Origin: Microbacterium sp. ProA8
Lineage (GTDB): Bacteria > Actinomycetota > Actinomycetes > Actinomycetales > Microbacteriaceae
DNA: 64,000 nt
Direction: 5' to 3'
Assembly: GCF_039905635.1 (NCBI RefSeq)
Contig: NZ_CP157000.1
Coordinates: 2,232,001-2,296,000, forward strand
The position numbers and the translations under genes are program-made. This document shows, in pieces, positions 25,957-36,954 of this stretch (positions are counted from its first letter, which is position 1; every line of letters begins with the position of its first letter). Under the pieces are notes generated by a model. It made no database searches and was not told the origin of the DNA. It was given only the letters and a program-made list of their open reading frames with translations.

Positions 25957-26412
25957 ATGAGCGCTGATTCAACGACCACCACTAATTCGACGACCACGAA
26001 CGCAGGCGGGAAGGCGGGGGCGCCGTGGGGCGTGCTTCTGGCCATCGCGCTAGTTCTCATTGGCGTCTACGTCTGGGGGGTCTTCGCGCTCTTCCAGACG
26101 GCCGACGACAAGGGCACCACAGAGCTGATCTGGGGACGCTACACGTTCCTGCTCGCCGGGCTGGAAGCCATCGTCTTCACGGCGGTCGGGTGGCTGTTCG
26201 GCCGGGAGGTCAACCGCAAGCAGGCCAAGCAGGCCGAGCAGGCGACCGAGCAGGCGCAGAAGAAGGCGGAGGAAGCCGCCGACGCCAAGGCGAAGGGCGA
26301 GGGTCTGCGGCGGGCGATCCTCAGCCAGCCGCAACCCGAGGCGAACCCGAGGGGCATGACGGTGGACCCGCTCGCCGCTCTGCGCGAGCAGGCCCGGGCG
26401 ACGACCTTCTGA
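25957..26412 (+). CDS. Two-helix membrane protein with coiled-coil tail (island gene E)
   Basis: 151 residues, no recognised family. Ser/Thr-rich N-terminus (1-18), transmembrane helices at about 25-47 and 62-81, then a Lys/Glu/Gln/Ala heptad-like stretch (83-120, REVNRKQAKQAEQATEQAQK) that should form a cytoplasmic coiled coil, and a short Pro-containing tail. ATG 25957 follows a clear GGGGGG ribosome site. It shares a 260-base control region with gene A in divergent orientation. Its topology suggests a membrane anchor, sensor or target for the CHAT system; there is no direct evidence which. It ends 10 bases from the convergent integrase remnant. Confidence 0.8.
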   Translation: MSADSTTTTNSTTTNAGGKAGAPWGVLLAIALVLIGVYVWGVFALFQTADDKGTTELIWGRYTFLLAGLEAIVFTAVGWLFGREVNRKQAKQAEQATEQAQKKAEEAADAKAKGEGLRRAILSQPQPEANPRGMTVDPLAALREQARATTF

Positions 26413-26422
26413 AGAATCGGAG

Positions 26423-26692
26423 TCAGTCCAAGCGTGCCCCGGTGTTGTGCGGATAGTCGCCGCGGAAGGAACTGCTGAGATCGACCAATCCGCCGGTTCC
26501 GAAACCGGGGCGCTCAAGTAGACGCTTCAATCTCGCGCGCGTCGCCGAGTCCGTGCGCGCCGCGCCGGTCGCCCGTCGCAGGCGACCGTCGGCATCGCGG
26601 ATGCCGGCCACGGCGACGTACGAGGCGCCGCGCCTGTGACGCTGATGGTTCTGTACGAGCAGATCACGGTGCGTCGGCCGTCCCCCGTTCAC
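26423..26692 (-). pseudogene. N-terminal stub of a tyrosine-type site-specific integrase
   Basis: 89 residues. The pattern (A)SYVAVAGIRDADGRLRRATG ... TRARLKRLLERPGFGTG resembles the arm-binding N-terminus of actinobacterial phage or ICE integrases (RDxDGRxRR, then an Ala/Leu/Arg helix and a short segment before the core-binding domain). The core-binding and catalytic domains (R-H-R-Y) are missing; the frame stops where the island's gene E tail begins on the other strand. Start GTG overlaps the stop of the excisionase-like gene (GTGA), the usual xis-int arrangement. The assignment rests on pattern only; a small unrelated protein is possible. Confidence 0.5.
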
Positions 26693-26979
26693 AACACTCC
26701 CCGGTTGTGTCGCGGCTGGTCGGACAGCTGCATTCGGTTAACCCATGCGTCGATCTCACGAAACCTCAACTTTGTGCCGACACGGAATCCACGGGGCCCG
26801 CGACCCTTGCTCCGCAGATCGTAGATCGTGTGGACAGAGGCCTTTAGCTGCGCGGCAAGCTCAGCCAACGAGACGCAGTCCGTGTTTCGAATCTGAGGTG
26901 GCAACAGCGTCCATGTAGCGAAGGTGCGCGGGCGGTGCCGCGTACCTTCCAGATACCTCGAGAAGGTCCGAGACCGCAC
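26689..26979 (-). CDS. Excisionase/AlpA-type helix-turn-helix protein
   Basis: The C-terminal 60 residues form a MerR-like/HTH_17 domain: VSLAELAAQLKASVHTIYDL, then RSKGRGPRGFRVGTKLRFRE and IDAWVNRM, the pattern of Xis/AlpA proteins of actinobacterial mobile elements. Base composition is visibly less GC-rich than the neighbours. The start is not settled: GTG 26979 is listed (96 residues), TTG 26904 would give a 71-residue protein closer to family size, and the open frame upstream of that runs into tRNA-Ala. The downstream integrase stub overlaps by four bases. Probably a relic of the element that entered at the tRNA gene. Confidence 0.65.
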   Translation of the reverse strand: MRSRTFSRYLEGTRHRPRTFATWTLLPPQIRNTDCVSLAELAAQLKASVHTIYDLRSKGRGPRGFRVGTKLRFREIDAWVNRMQLSDQPRHNRGVL

Positions 26980-27069
26980 TGCGGCGACCTGGCGAAGTGT
27001 CCAGTAAACGACTACCCAACATTCATGCTCCCTGATCAGGGAGTGAAGTTGGTGCGTTACCGGGAGTTT

Positions 27070-27145
27070 TGGTGGACCTGAGGGGACTCGAACCCCTGAC
27101 CCCCTGCATGCCATGCAGGTGCGCTACCAGCTGCGCCACAGGCCC
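27070..27145 (-). tRNA. tRNA-Ala (anticodon GGC)
   Basis: A complete cloverleaf: acceptor GGGCCTG/CAGGTCC with the G3:U70 pair that marks alanine tRNAs, a D-arm, anticodon stem CCTGC/GCAGG around loop ATGGCAT, a T-loop TTCGAGT, discriminator A and an encoded CCA. The mobile-element relics lie directly at its 3' end, the usual integration side. Confidence 0.97.
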
Positions 27146-27216
27146 GGATGCTGCTCCCGCTCTCGCGAGGCAACTCGTCAAGCTTACAACATTCCGAGCG
27201 GTGCTCCGAACCAGCG

Positions 27217-27597
27217 TCAGTCCTCGGCGGCCGCCGGCGCGGGGACATCTACCGGCACGACGGGGCAGTCCTTCCACAGGCGCTCGAGCCCGTAGTAGAT
27301 GCGCTCCTCCTCGTGGAAGACGTGCACCACCAGGTCGCCGAAGTCGATCAGCACCCACCGCGATTCCTGGCGGCCTTCCCGCCGGAGGCGCTTGTAGCCG
27401 GCCTCGAGGAGCTTGTCCTCGATCTCGTCCGCGATCGCCGCCACGTTGCGCTCGCTGCGCCCCGTGACGAGCAGGAAGATGTCGACCAGCGGAAGGGGCT
27501 CCGACACGTCGAGGGCGACGAGGTCCTCGCCGCCCTTCGCGTCCGCCGCCGCTGCGGCGATCTGCAGCATGTCATGTGACTGCGCACTCGCGACCAT
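27217..27597 (-). CDS. rsfS: Ribosome silencing factor RsfS
   Basis: 126 residues of the RsfS/Iojap/DUF143 family, which binds uL14 on the 50S subunit and blocks subunit joining in stationary phase or starvation. Family segments are DLVALDVSEPLPLVDIFLLV, TGRSERNVAAIADEIEDKL, EGRQESRWVLIDFGDLVVHVF and ERIYYGLERLW. Its ATG shares a base with the stop of the upstream membrane-protein gene (TAATG). It is the distal gene of nadD-hypothetical-rsfS. Confidence 0.96.
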   Translation of the reverse strand: MVASAQSHDMLQIAAAAADAKGGEDLVALDVSEPLPLVDIFLLVTGRSERNVAAIADEIEDKLLEAGYKRLRREGRQESRWVLIDFGDLVVHVFHEEERIYYGLERLWKDCPVVPVDVPAPAAAED

Positions 27598-28922
27598 TAG
27601 AAGACTCCTGTCGCAAAGGCGAGGATGAGGACGCCGACCAGCGCGAGGGCGAGGACACCCGCCGTGATGGCGAGCGACATCATGAGCTTGCCGCCCTTCT
27701 CGGGCGTGGGTGGCTTGATGACTTCGCCCGGCGTCTTGACCGTGCTCACGGCGGCGCTGGCGGCGATGGGCGTCGGCGACGAGTGCGACGGCAGCTCGCC
27801 GTCGACCAGCGTGGCGTCGATCTCCTTGCCGTCGGCCGTGCCCTTGGCGTGGCCGGTCGAACCGAGACCCTCCGGCAGATTGAACGTGCCGGTGATGATG
27901 ACCTCGCCCGTCGAGGTGACCGGAGCCACCAGCGGCGCGACTTCGGGCGCCTGCGAGACGATCAACGTGTTGGGGATCGCAATGGATCCCGTCGTCCGCG
28001 ACAGCAGCTGGTCGAACGACGGCGGGAATTCGACCGCCGTCGGCGCCGGGGCAGCGGGCGCCTGGTCGAGGAGGCTGGCGCCGAGGAGCGGGCTGACCGC
28101 TTTGGGTGCCGGCTCATCGACGTCATCTTCGGCGGTCGTGGTGTCGCCGGCCGGGTTGTAGCCGAAGACGTCCGCGAACGGCTGGTCGTCGTCCTCTTTC
28201 TGGAACTCGGGCGCCTGCGGGGCCGCGGAGAAAGCAGGAAGGGCGACCGGTGCGGAGGCGGCAGGCTGCTGCCAGCTCGGCGCCGGCTCGGCCGCTGCGG
28301 GCTCGGACTCGCGCGGCAGGCCGAAAAGCGCGTGCATGCCGCTGTCGGTCGTCACCTCGGAGTCGTTGGGCGGTGCGGTGACCAGCGGGCTCTCGGGCTC
28401 GCGGAACGGCGCCGGCGGCGGGGGCGCGACGGGGAAGGCGAACGCGGGGACCGTTCCGGACGTCGCCGCCGCATGGGCCGCGACGACCTCGGGGGTGATG
28501 ACGGGCACCGAGGCGGTGCGGATGCGCTCCTGCTGGCGCGCCTGGCGACGCGTGAGCGGGGATACTCCGAGATCGACGGCCGAGTCGGGCATGGGCGCCG
28601 GTGCGACGGCGACCGGCTCGGCGGGCCGTGGGAAGGGCGCGGCCGTGACCGGCGCTGCGGCGAACGGTGACGCGGTGACAGGCGCCGGCGTGACGGGCGC
28701 TGCGGCGAACGGCGCCGGGGCGACGGGTGCGCCGGAGAACGGCGACGGCGGCGGCGAGATCGGCTCTGCGACCGGCGCGGGCTCGACCGGCGCGGCCGAG
28801 GCCTCGGCGGGCTCGTCCGACTCCGGGTCCTCCGAGATCACGGGATTGGATCCCGTGTTCCGCAGTTCACGGATCTGCTTACGGGTGAGGGCTGGCGTTG
28901 CCGGGTGCTCGGGTGTACTCAT
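27597..28922 (-). CDS. Pro/Ala-rich tail-anchored protein of unknown function
   Basis: 441 residues. Starts with a conserved-looking basic helix ([21 protein letters not shown]), echoed later by [22 protein letters not shown]; the two are internal repeats of a (L)TRRQxRxxER motif. The middle is long and low in complexity (Ala/Pro/Val). A single transmembrane helix lies at the C-terminus (about 411-435), so most of the protein should face the cytoplasm. No catalytic domain is seen. Such proteins sit between nadD and rsfS in related Microbacteriaceae. It overlaps nadD by four bases and rsfS by one, so it is expressed with them. Confidence 0.75.
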   Translation of the reverse strand: MSTPEHPATPALTRKQIRELRNTGSNPVISEDPESDEPAEASAAPVEPAPVAEPISPPPSPFSGAPVAPAPFAAAPVTPAPVTASPFAAAPVTAAPFPRPAEPVAVAPAPMPDSAVDLGVSPLTRRQARQQERIRTASVPVITPEVVAAHAAATSGTVPAFAFPVAPPPPAPFREPESPLVTAPPNDSEVTTDSGMHALFGLPRESEPAAAEPAPSWQQPAASAPVALPAFSAAPQAPEFQKEDDDQPFADVFGYNPAGDTTTAEDDVDEPAPKAVSPLLGASLLDQAPAAPAPTAVEFPPSFDQLLSRTTGSIAIPNTLIVSQAPEVAPLVAPVTSTGEVIITGTFNLPEGLGSTGHAKGTADGKEIDATLVDGELPSHSSPTPIAASAAVSTVKTPGEVIKPPTPEKGGKLMMSLAITAGVLALALVGVLILAFATGVF

Positions 28923-29515
28923 TCCTTGCTCCGGTAGAGATGATGCTTCGCAATGTATTGGACGACCCCGTCAGGCACGAGGTACCACACGGGGTGTCCT
29001 CGCTGAACTCGATCACGGCAGTCCGTCGACGAGATGGCGAGGGCGGGGATCTCGAGCTGACTGACGTCGTCGCTGGGCAGGCCGTCCGTGTTCAGAACGT
29101 GTCCGGGCCTGGACACGGCAACGAAGTGGGCGAGGTCCCACAACTCATCATGGTCTCTCCAACTGAGAATTTGCGCTATGGCATCCGCGCCCGTGATGAA
29201 GAACAGCTCCGCGTCGGGCCGCTGGGCCTTCAGATCGCGGAGCGTGTCGATGGTGTAGGTGGGGCCGTCCCGGTCGATGTCGACGCGGCTGACGGTGAAT
29301 CGGGGATTGGATGCCGTGGCGATGACGGTCATCAGATAGCGGTGTTCGCTCGGCGAGACCTCGGTCTTCTGCCAGGGCTCACCGGTCGGCACGAAGATGA
29401 CCTCATCGAGGTCGAACCACTGCGCGACCTCACTGGCCGCCACCAGGTGCCCGTGGTGGACGGGATCGAACGTCCCGCCCATCACCCCGACCCTCGGAGC
29501 CGTCGTCACCGACAT
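28919..29515 (-). CDS. nadD: Nicotinate-nucleotide adenylyltransferase
   Basis: Makes NaAD from NaMN and ATP in NAD synthesis. 198 residues with the nucleotidyltransferase signature [12 protein letters not shown] near the N-terminus, [21 protein letters not shown], and the C-terminal ISSTDCR (usual form ISSTxIR) that binds ATP. Usual length. It leads a tightly packed nadD-hypothetical-rsfS unit; the common neighbour order with obgE/proB supports the call. Confidence 0.96.
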   Translation of the reverse strand: MSVTTAPRVGVMGGTFDPVHHGHLVAASEVAQWFDLDEVIFVPTGEPWQKTEVSPSEHRYLMTVIATASNPRFTVSRVDIDRDGPTYTIDTLRDLKAQRPDAELFFITGADAIAQILSWRDHDELWDLAHFVAVSRPGHVLNTDGLPSDDVSQLEIPALAISSTDCRDRVQRGHPVWYLVPDGVVQYIAKHHLYRSKE

Positions 29516-29524
29516 GCAGCCGCC

Positions 29525-29749
29525 TCAGTGACCGTGCCCCGCTCGCTGTACGTCGTCGGCGTGGGCCCTCGCGTATGCCTCCGCCTTGTGGGAGTGGCGG
29601 TTCGCCACGTTGCGGTACGACAGGGTCACGAGCGCCAGTGCGGCGAAGACCACCACCGCGACGATGCCGTAGCCGACTGTCTCGAGGGCGACGTTGCCGT
29701 GCTGCTCGGACTCCTCGGCAGCGAGGGCGATGATCGTGGCGAGTGTCAT
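29525..29749 (-). CDS. Small single-span membrane protein
   Basis: 74 residues. A short N-terminal hydrophobic piece (TLATIIALAAEE), then a clear transmembrane helix (about 26-45, GYGIVAVVVFAALALVTLSY), then a His-rich, charged cytoplasmic tail. No known function; similar small proteins occur next to nadD in Microbacteriaceae. A GGAG ribosome site precedes the ATG, and TAGACT (29798-29793) looks like its -10 box. Confidence 0.72.
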   Translation of the reverse strand: MTLATIIALAAEESEQHGNVALETVGYGIVAVVVFAALALVTLSYRNVANRHSHKAEAYARAHADDVQRAGHGH

Positions 29750-29792
29750 TCGTGCTCCGTTCGGGTTCGCCGCGAGGGCGCGGGACGGGTCA

Positions 29793-29798
29793 AGTCTA
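29793..29798 (-). promoter_or_regulatory. -10 box upstream of the small membrane protein and nadD cluster
   Basis: Minus-strand TAGACT about 44 bases before the ATG at 29749. Transcription from here could run into nadD. Confidence 0.4.
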
Positions 29799-29901
29799 TT
29801 CCGTTACGCGCGTACCTGCCCGGCACCCCGCGCGAACCGCTCCGAGCGAGTGGTGGAACCGGGGAACAGCATCCGTCCCCGTGCTCGTGGAGACGGTGCC
29901 G

Positions 29902-32613
<2,712 letters not shown>

Positions 32614-32633
32614 CTCTGCGTCTCTTCCTGGAC

Positions 32634-32942
32634 TTACTTGATGCCGGTGACCTTGACGCGCGTGAGGTCCTGACGGTGCCCCTGGCGCTTCTTGTAACCG
32701 GTCTTGTTCTTGAACTTCTGGATCACGATCTTCGGGCCGCGCTCCTCACCGAGCACCTCGGCGGTCACCGTGACCTTCGCGAGCTTGTCGGCGTCGGTCG
32801 TGACGGCGTCACCGTCGACGAACAGCACCGCGGGGAGCTCGATCTTGTCGCCGATCTTGGCGGCCTGGCGGTCGAGGACGACGATGGTGCCGACCTCCAC
32901 CTTCTCCTGCCGGCCTCCGGCGCGCACAACTGCGTAAACCAC
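32634..32942 (-). CDS. rplU: 50S ribosomal protein L21 (bL21)
   Basis: 102 residues from GTG 32942: [18 protein letters not shown] at the N-terminus and [18 protein letters not shown] at the C-terminus are diagnostic. The GTG has AGGTGTGAA upstream; the further open frame adds only 12 residues absent from the family. First gene of the rplU-rpmA-obgE-proB operon. Confidence 0.98.
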   Translation of the reverse strand: MVYAVVRAGGRQEKVEVGTIVVLDRQAAKIGDKIELPAVLFVDGDAVTTDADKLAKVTVTAEVLGEERGPKIVIQKFKNKTGYKKRQGHRQDLTRVKVTGIK

Positions 32943-33025
32943 TTCACACCTGTTTCTTCTGGGAGCGCACGCGCTCATGACGTCATCAAAGACCTGGTGC
33001 GGATATCTCGACGCACCAAAGGTCT

Positions 33026-33031
33026 ACTTTA
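33026..33031 (-). promoter_or_regulatory. Likely -10 box of the rplU operon
   Basis: Minus-strand TAAAGT within GATAAAGTAGACC, about 85 bases before the rplU GTG. The leader could hold an L21-type autoregulatory structure, but I do not see a clear one. Confidence 0.4.
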
Positions 33032-33087
33032 TCAGATGCTCGGACAGACCGCGAAAGCGCGCCCGCCCCGTGTCGCGACCCGGCCCG

Positions 33088-33093
33088 TAGGAT
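33088..33093 (+). promoter_or_regulatory. -10 box of the leaderless DUF4031 gene
   Basis: TAGGAT followed by CTGCAT and the GTG start at 33100. Confidence 0.5.
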
Positions 33094-33099
33094 CTGCAT

Positions 33100-33366
33100 G
33101 TGGCCATCTTGATCGACGATCCTCGCTGGCCGGCGCACGGGCGGCTCTGGGCGCATCTGGTCACCGATTCCGACCTCGACGAGCTGCACGCCTTCGCCGC
33201 AGCGAACGGGATTCCCCGCCGCGGCTTCGACCTGGATCACTACGACGTGCCGGAAGAGGCGCACGCGCGGCTGATCGCCGCGGGCGCGCAGCACGTCACC
33301 GGCCACGAGCTCGTCCGGCGCCTGATCGCCTCGGGACTCCGCGTGCGGGCGCGCGATCGCCGCTGA
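33100..33366 (+). CDS. DUF4031 small protein
   Basis: 88 residues. AILIDDPRWPAHGRLWAHLV, then FDLDHYDVPEEAH and a C-terminal GAQHVTGHELVRRL; these are the conserved blocks of DUF4031. No biochemical role is known to me. Start GTG follows a TAGGAT -10 box by six bases. Stands alone, divergent from rplU and converging on the glycosyltransferase gene. Confidence 0.85.
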   Translation: MAILIDDPRWPAHGRLWAHLVTDSDLDELHAFAAANGIPRRGFDLDHYDVPEEAHARLIAAGAQHVTGHELVRRLIASGLRVRARDRR

Positions 33367-33370
33367 CGCC

Positions 33371-34468
33371 TCAGCGGGACGCGGATGCCGACAGTTCGAG
33401 CACGGAGGCCGCGCGCGCAGGTCCGTCGAGACGGCGGACGGCCTCGCCCAGCCGGCGTGCGCGATCGCGCATCGCCCGGTCACCGAGTGCCGCACCGATC
33501 GCCCGGCGGATCTCGGTGGGCTCGGCGCGGCGCGACATCGTGACGCCGACGCCCGCGCGCGCCACGGCACGTCCCATCCGCGGCTGATCCGAGGTCGCGT
33601 CCAGCGGCAGGGCGAGCACCGGAACCCCGTGCGCGAGCGCCGCCAGCGTGGTGCCGTGGCCACCGTGACCCACCAGCAGCGATGCGCGTGGGAGCAGCTC
33701 GTCGTGCGGCATCCATTGGTGCACCTCTACGCCGCGCGGGGCGGCGACCTCACGGGGCGACATCGCCGGTCCCAGCGTCGCCACGACCCTGGCGTCCAGA
33801 CCGTCCACGGCGTCGAGCACCCGCCGCCACGTCTCGGCGAGGCCGGCGAAGCGGAAGGTGCTGAGGCTCACCACGACGGTGGGCTCCGTGGGAGCCGCAT
33901 CCGCCCGGGCGCGGCTCATCGCGCCGGCGTACACGACCGCGCCCGGCGAGGCCGACAGCGCCGGCTGAGGCGGGAACGGGGCTGCAAGACCAGGGACGGA
34001 TGCCACGACGATCGGCACCGCGTGCGTCCGGGGCCGACCCACCCGCAGCCCGCGGGGCCAGACCATCGCGCCGAGCGCGCGGAAGCCGGGCGTCAGGAAT
34101 CCGTGCATCGTGTGCTCGAGCACCGCGAAGCGCTGCTCCATCCGGTCGAGGACGTCCAGGACGGCGAACAGCATGCAGTCCACGACGACGACGTCGGCCG
34201 GACCCGCGGCGAGCTGCGACAGCGTGTCGTCGGCGAGCCCGCGATCGGTGAAGAGTCGCAGCATCCCCGCCGGACGCGGGTCCAGGACGAAGCCGGGTGC
34301 ACTGGCGTAGGCGGTGAAGCGCAGTCCGGCGGCCCGGTACGCGGCGGCCTGCGAGTCGTGTCCGAGAACACGCACGTCGTGGCCGCGCTGCAGGAGAGCG
34401 CGCGCGATCGCGATGGTGGGCATGCGGTTGCCTCCGCCGTCCCACGTCACGAACACGTAGCGCGCCAT
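33371..34468 (-). CDS. MGT/UGT-type glycosyltransferase (GT1-like)
   Basis: 365 residues, GT-B fold of the macrolide/UDP-glycosyltransferase kind: N-terminal MARYVFVTWDGGGNRMPTIA with RGHDVRVLG, and the C-terminal donor site HQWMPHDELLPRASLLVGHG, GHGTTLAALAHGVPVLALPL and DQPRMGRAV. The acceptor is unknown (a natural product, lipid or xenobiotic are all possible). A TAAGGT box lies about 30 bases before the ATG. Single-gene unit between DUF4031 and rne. Confidence 0.9.
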   Translation of the reverse strand: MARYVFVTWDGGGNRMPTIAIARALLQRGHDVRVLGHDSQAAAYRAAGLRFTAYASAPGFVLDPRPAGMLRLFTDRGLADDTLSQLAAGPADVVVVDCMLFAVLDVLDRMEQRFAVLEHTMHGFLTPGFRALGAMVWPRGLRVGRPRTHAVPIVVASVPGLAAPFPPQPALSASPGAVVYAGAMSRARADAAPTEPTVVVSLSTFRFAGLAETWRRVLDAVDGLDARVVATLGPAMSPREVAAPRGVEVHQWMPHDELLPRASLLVGHGGHGTTLAALAHGVPVLALPLDATSDQPRMGRAVARAGVGVTMSRRAEPTEIRRAIGAALGDRAMRDRARRLGEAVRRLDGPARAASVLELSASASR

Positions 34469-34533
34469 GGCGCCCCCGTTTCCCCGGCCCCGCGCTCACC
34501 TTAGCGAGCGCGCGCCCGCGGCGACAGAGGTCC

Positions 34534-34567
34534 CGCTCCCGGCCCGGCGAGGGCCGCACCGGGAGCG
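34534..34567 (-). terminator. Hairpin downstream of rne
   Basis: CGCTCCCGG (34534-34542) pairs exactly with CCGGGAGCG (34559-34567) around a GC-rich 16-base loop, starting 9 bases after the rne stop on the minus strand. Confidence 0.65.
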
Positions 34568-34575
34568 CGGGCGCC

Positions 34576-36954
34576 TCAGTCCTCGGAGGTGGTGTGCGGC
34601 ACCGGGGTGCCGGTCAGCGCCGCGGTGGTCACGCGGCGCCGCGAGCGGCCCTGACCGGGCGCCTTGGGCTCGGGAAGAGCGTTCAGCACCGAGTCCAGCA
34701 GCAGGTCCTTCTCGGTCCGGGACTCCTTCTTCGAGCCGGACTCCTGGCGCTTCTTGCGCTGCTTCTTGGGTCGCTCGGCCGGTGCTTGCTCCACCACGGG
34801 TTCCGGCTCGGCCGCGGGGGCCTCGTCGTTGTGGTGGATCGTGGATGCCGCGATCTGCGCGAGCGCCGACTTCACGCCCTCGGTGATGACGTGCGTGCCG
34901 TTGGAGCCGCCGTTCGCGGGAGCGGGCGCGCCGCCGCGCGGGCGGCGTGCCGAGGTGGGCGCGGCTGCGGGTGCGCGGTGCTTGACGACGGGATCGTGGT
35001 GCACGATGACACCCCTCCCGGCGCAGACCTCGCACGCCTCGCTGAAGGTCTCGAGCAGGCCGAGCCCCAGCTTCTTGCGCGTCATCTGCACGAGGCCGAG
35101 CGAGGTCACCTCTGCCACCTGGTGCTTCGTCCGGTCGCGGCTCAGGCACTCGACGAGGCGGCGCAGCACGAGATCGCGGTTGGACTCGAGGACCATGTCG
35201 ATGAAGTCGACGACGATGATGCCGCCGATGTCGCGCAGCCGCAGCTGGCGGACGATCTCTTCCGCTGCCTCGAGGTTGTTCTTGGTGACGGTCTCTTCGA
35301 GGTTGCCGCCGGAGCCGACGAACTTCCCGGTGTTGACGTCGACGACCGTCATCGCCTCGGTGCGGTCGATGACCAGCGAGCCGCCCGAGGGCAGCCAGAC
35401 CTTGCGGTCGAGTGCCTTCTCGATCTGCTCGGTGACACGGAACGCATCGAACGGGTCCTGGTCGCCCTCGTAGCGCTCGACGCGATCGAGGAGGTCCGGA
35501 GCGACCGACTCGAGGTACTTCGAGATGGTGTGGTGCGCGTCCTCGCCCTGGATGAGCATCTTCGAGAAGTCCTCGTTGAAGACGTCGCGGACGATCTTGA
35601 CCAGAAGGTCGGGCTCGGAGTGCAGCAGCGCCGGCGCCTGGATCGTCTCGATCTGCTTCGAGATGTGCTCCCACTGGTTGGTGAGGCGCTGCACGTCGCG
35701 GGTCAGCTGGTCCTCGGTGGCGCCCTCGGCCGCCGTGCGGACGATGACACCCGACGACTCGGGCAGCACCTCCTTGAGGATCTTCTTGAGGCGCGCACGC
35801 TCGGTGTCGGGGAGCTTCCGCGAGATGCCGTTCATCGCGCCGCCGGGCACGTAGACCAGGTAGCGGCCGGGGAGCGAGATCTGGCTGGTCAGGCGCGCGC
35901 CCTTGTGGCCGACGGGGTCCTTCGTCACCTGCACGAGCACGCGGTCGCCGGTCTTCAGCGCCAGCTCGATGCGGCGCGGCTGGTTGCCGGTCTCGACGGC
36001 ATCCCAATCCACCTCGCCGGAGTAGAGCACGGCGTTGCGGCCGCGCCCGATGTCGACGAAGGCGGCCTCCATGCTGGGGAGCACGTTCTGCACACGGCCG
36101 AGGTACACGTTGCCGATGAGCGACGCGTCCTGGTTGCGTGCGACGTAGTGCTCGACGAGGACGTTGTCCTCCTGCACGGCGATCTGGATGCGACCGTTGC
36201 GCGAACGCACGATCATCTGGCGATCGACCGACTCGCGGCGGGCGAGGAACTCCGCCTCGGTCACGACGGCGCGGCGGCGCCCGGCCTCACGGCCGTCACG
36301 GCGGCGCTGCTTCTTCGCCTCGAGGCGGGTCGACCCCTTGATGCGCTGCGGCTCGGTGATGAGCTCGACCGCGCGCTGACGGGGCTGCACGGGCTCCGCG
36401 GGAGCGGATGCCTCTTCCCGGCCTTCGCCGCCACGACGGCGGCTGCGCCGGCGGGAGCTGCTCGCCGAGGCGGCCGACTCGGGCTCCTCTTCCGGCTGAC
36501 GCCCGGAGCGTGCCGGGAGCGGCGCGATCTCCGGCGCGTAGAAGACGAGCTGCGTCGACACCGCCGACACGAACTCCTCGGGGAGCAGGCCGAGGCTCAC
36601 CGCGGTGAGGGGCTGCGGCGCCGCGTCGGGCTCCGGCTCGGGCACTGCCTCAGGCTCCGGCTGGGGCTCCGGCTGGGGCTCCGGCTCGGGCGCCGCCGCA
36701 GCCTCCGACTGGGCTGCCTCGCCGGCAGGCTCCGCGTCGACCGTTTTCGCGACATCGCCGTCGGACGACTCAGCGTCCGCGGGGGCCGTCTCGGGCGGGA
36801 ACGCCTCGCCCGGCGCCGTTGTGTCGGGGGCGTCCTGCGCCGACCCGACCGACGCGTCCGCGTCGGGGATCGAGGTCACCTCGTCCCCCGCTGAGGTCAG
36901 CGGGGCGTCCGATTCGGTCTGAGGGGTGAATTCGGCATCGTTTCCATCAGCCAT
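34576..36954 (-). CDS. rne: Ribonuclease E/G
   Basis: Central endoribonuclease for mRNA decay and rRNA/tRNA processing. 792 residues. An acidic, Pro/Glu/Gln-rich N-terminus (1-210, with PEPEPQPEP-type repeats) precedes the S1 domain (NVYLGRVQNVLPSMEAAFVD) and the catalytic domain: RTEAMTVVDVNTG and IIVVDFIDM carry the two metal-binding aspartates, and CEVCAGRG keeps both zinc-link cysteines. Central catalytic core with disordered N- and C-arms is the actinobacterial layout. ATG 36954 has an AGGAG site 10 bases away. Confidence 0.96.
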   Translation of the reverse strand: MADGNDAEFTPQTESDAPLTSAGDEVTSIPDADASVGSAQDAPDTTAPGEAFPPETAPADAESSDGDVAKTVDAEPAGEAAQSEAAAAPEPEPQPEPQPEPEAVPEPEPDAAPQPLTAVSLGLLPEEFVSAVSTQLVFYAPEIAPLPARSGRQPEEEPESAASASSSRRRSRRRGGEGREEASAPAEPVQPRQRAVELITEPQRIKGSTRLEAKKQRRRDGREAGRRRAVVTEAEFLARRESVDRQMIVRSRNGRIQIAVQEDNVLVEHYVARNQDASLIGNVYLGRVQNVLPSMEAAFVDIGRGRNAVLYSGEVDWDAVETGNQPRRIELALKTGDRVLVQVTKDPVGHKGARLTSQISLPGRYLVYVPGGAMNGISRKLPDTERARLKKILKEVLPESSGVIVRTAAEGATEDQLTRDVQRLTNQWEHISKQIETIQAPALLHSEPDLLVKIVRDVFNEDFSKMLIQGEDAHHTISKYLESVAPDLLDRVERYEGDQDPFDAFRVTEQIEKALDRKVWLPSGGSLVIDRTEAMTVVDVNTGKFVGSGGNLEETVTKNNLEAAEEIVRQLRLRDIGGIIVVDFIDMVLESNRDLVLRRLVECLSRDRTKHQVAEVTSLGLVQMTRKKLGLGLLETFSEACEVCAGRGVIVHHDPVVKHRAPAAAPTSARRPRGGAPAPANGGSNGTHVITEGVKSALAQIAASTIHHNDEAPAAEPEPVVEQAPAERPKKQRKKRQESGSKKESRTEKDLLLDSVLNALPEPKAPGQGRSRRRVTTAALTGTPVPHTTSED

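Noticed and set aside
25957..26412. Gene E as a phage holin
   Set aside because: Two membrane helices fit, but the long coiled-coil tail, the Thr-rich N-terminus and the absence of any lysis gene nearby do not.
26980..27114. Upstream start of the excisionase-like gene
   Set aside because: The first residues would be encoded by the tRNA-Ala gene itself.
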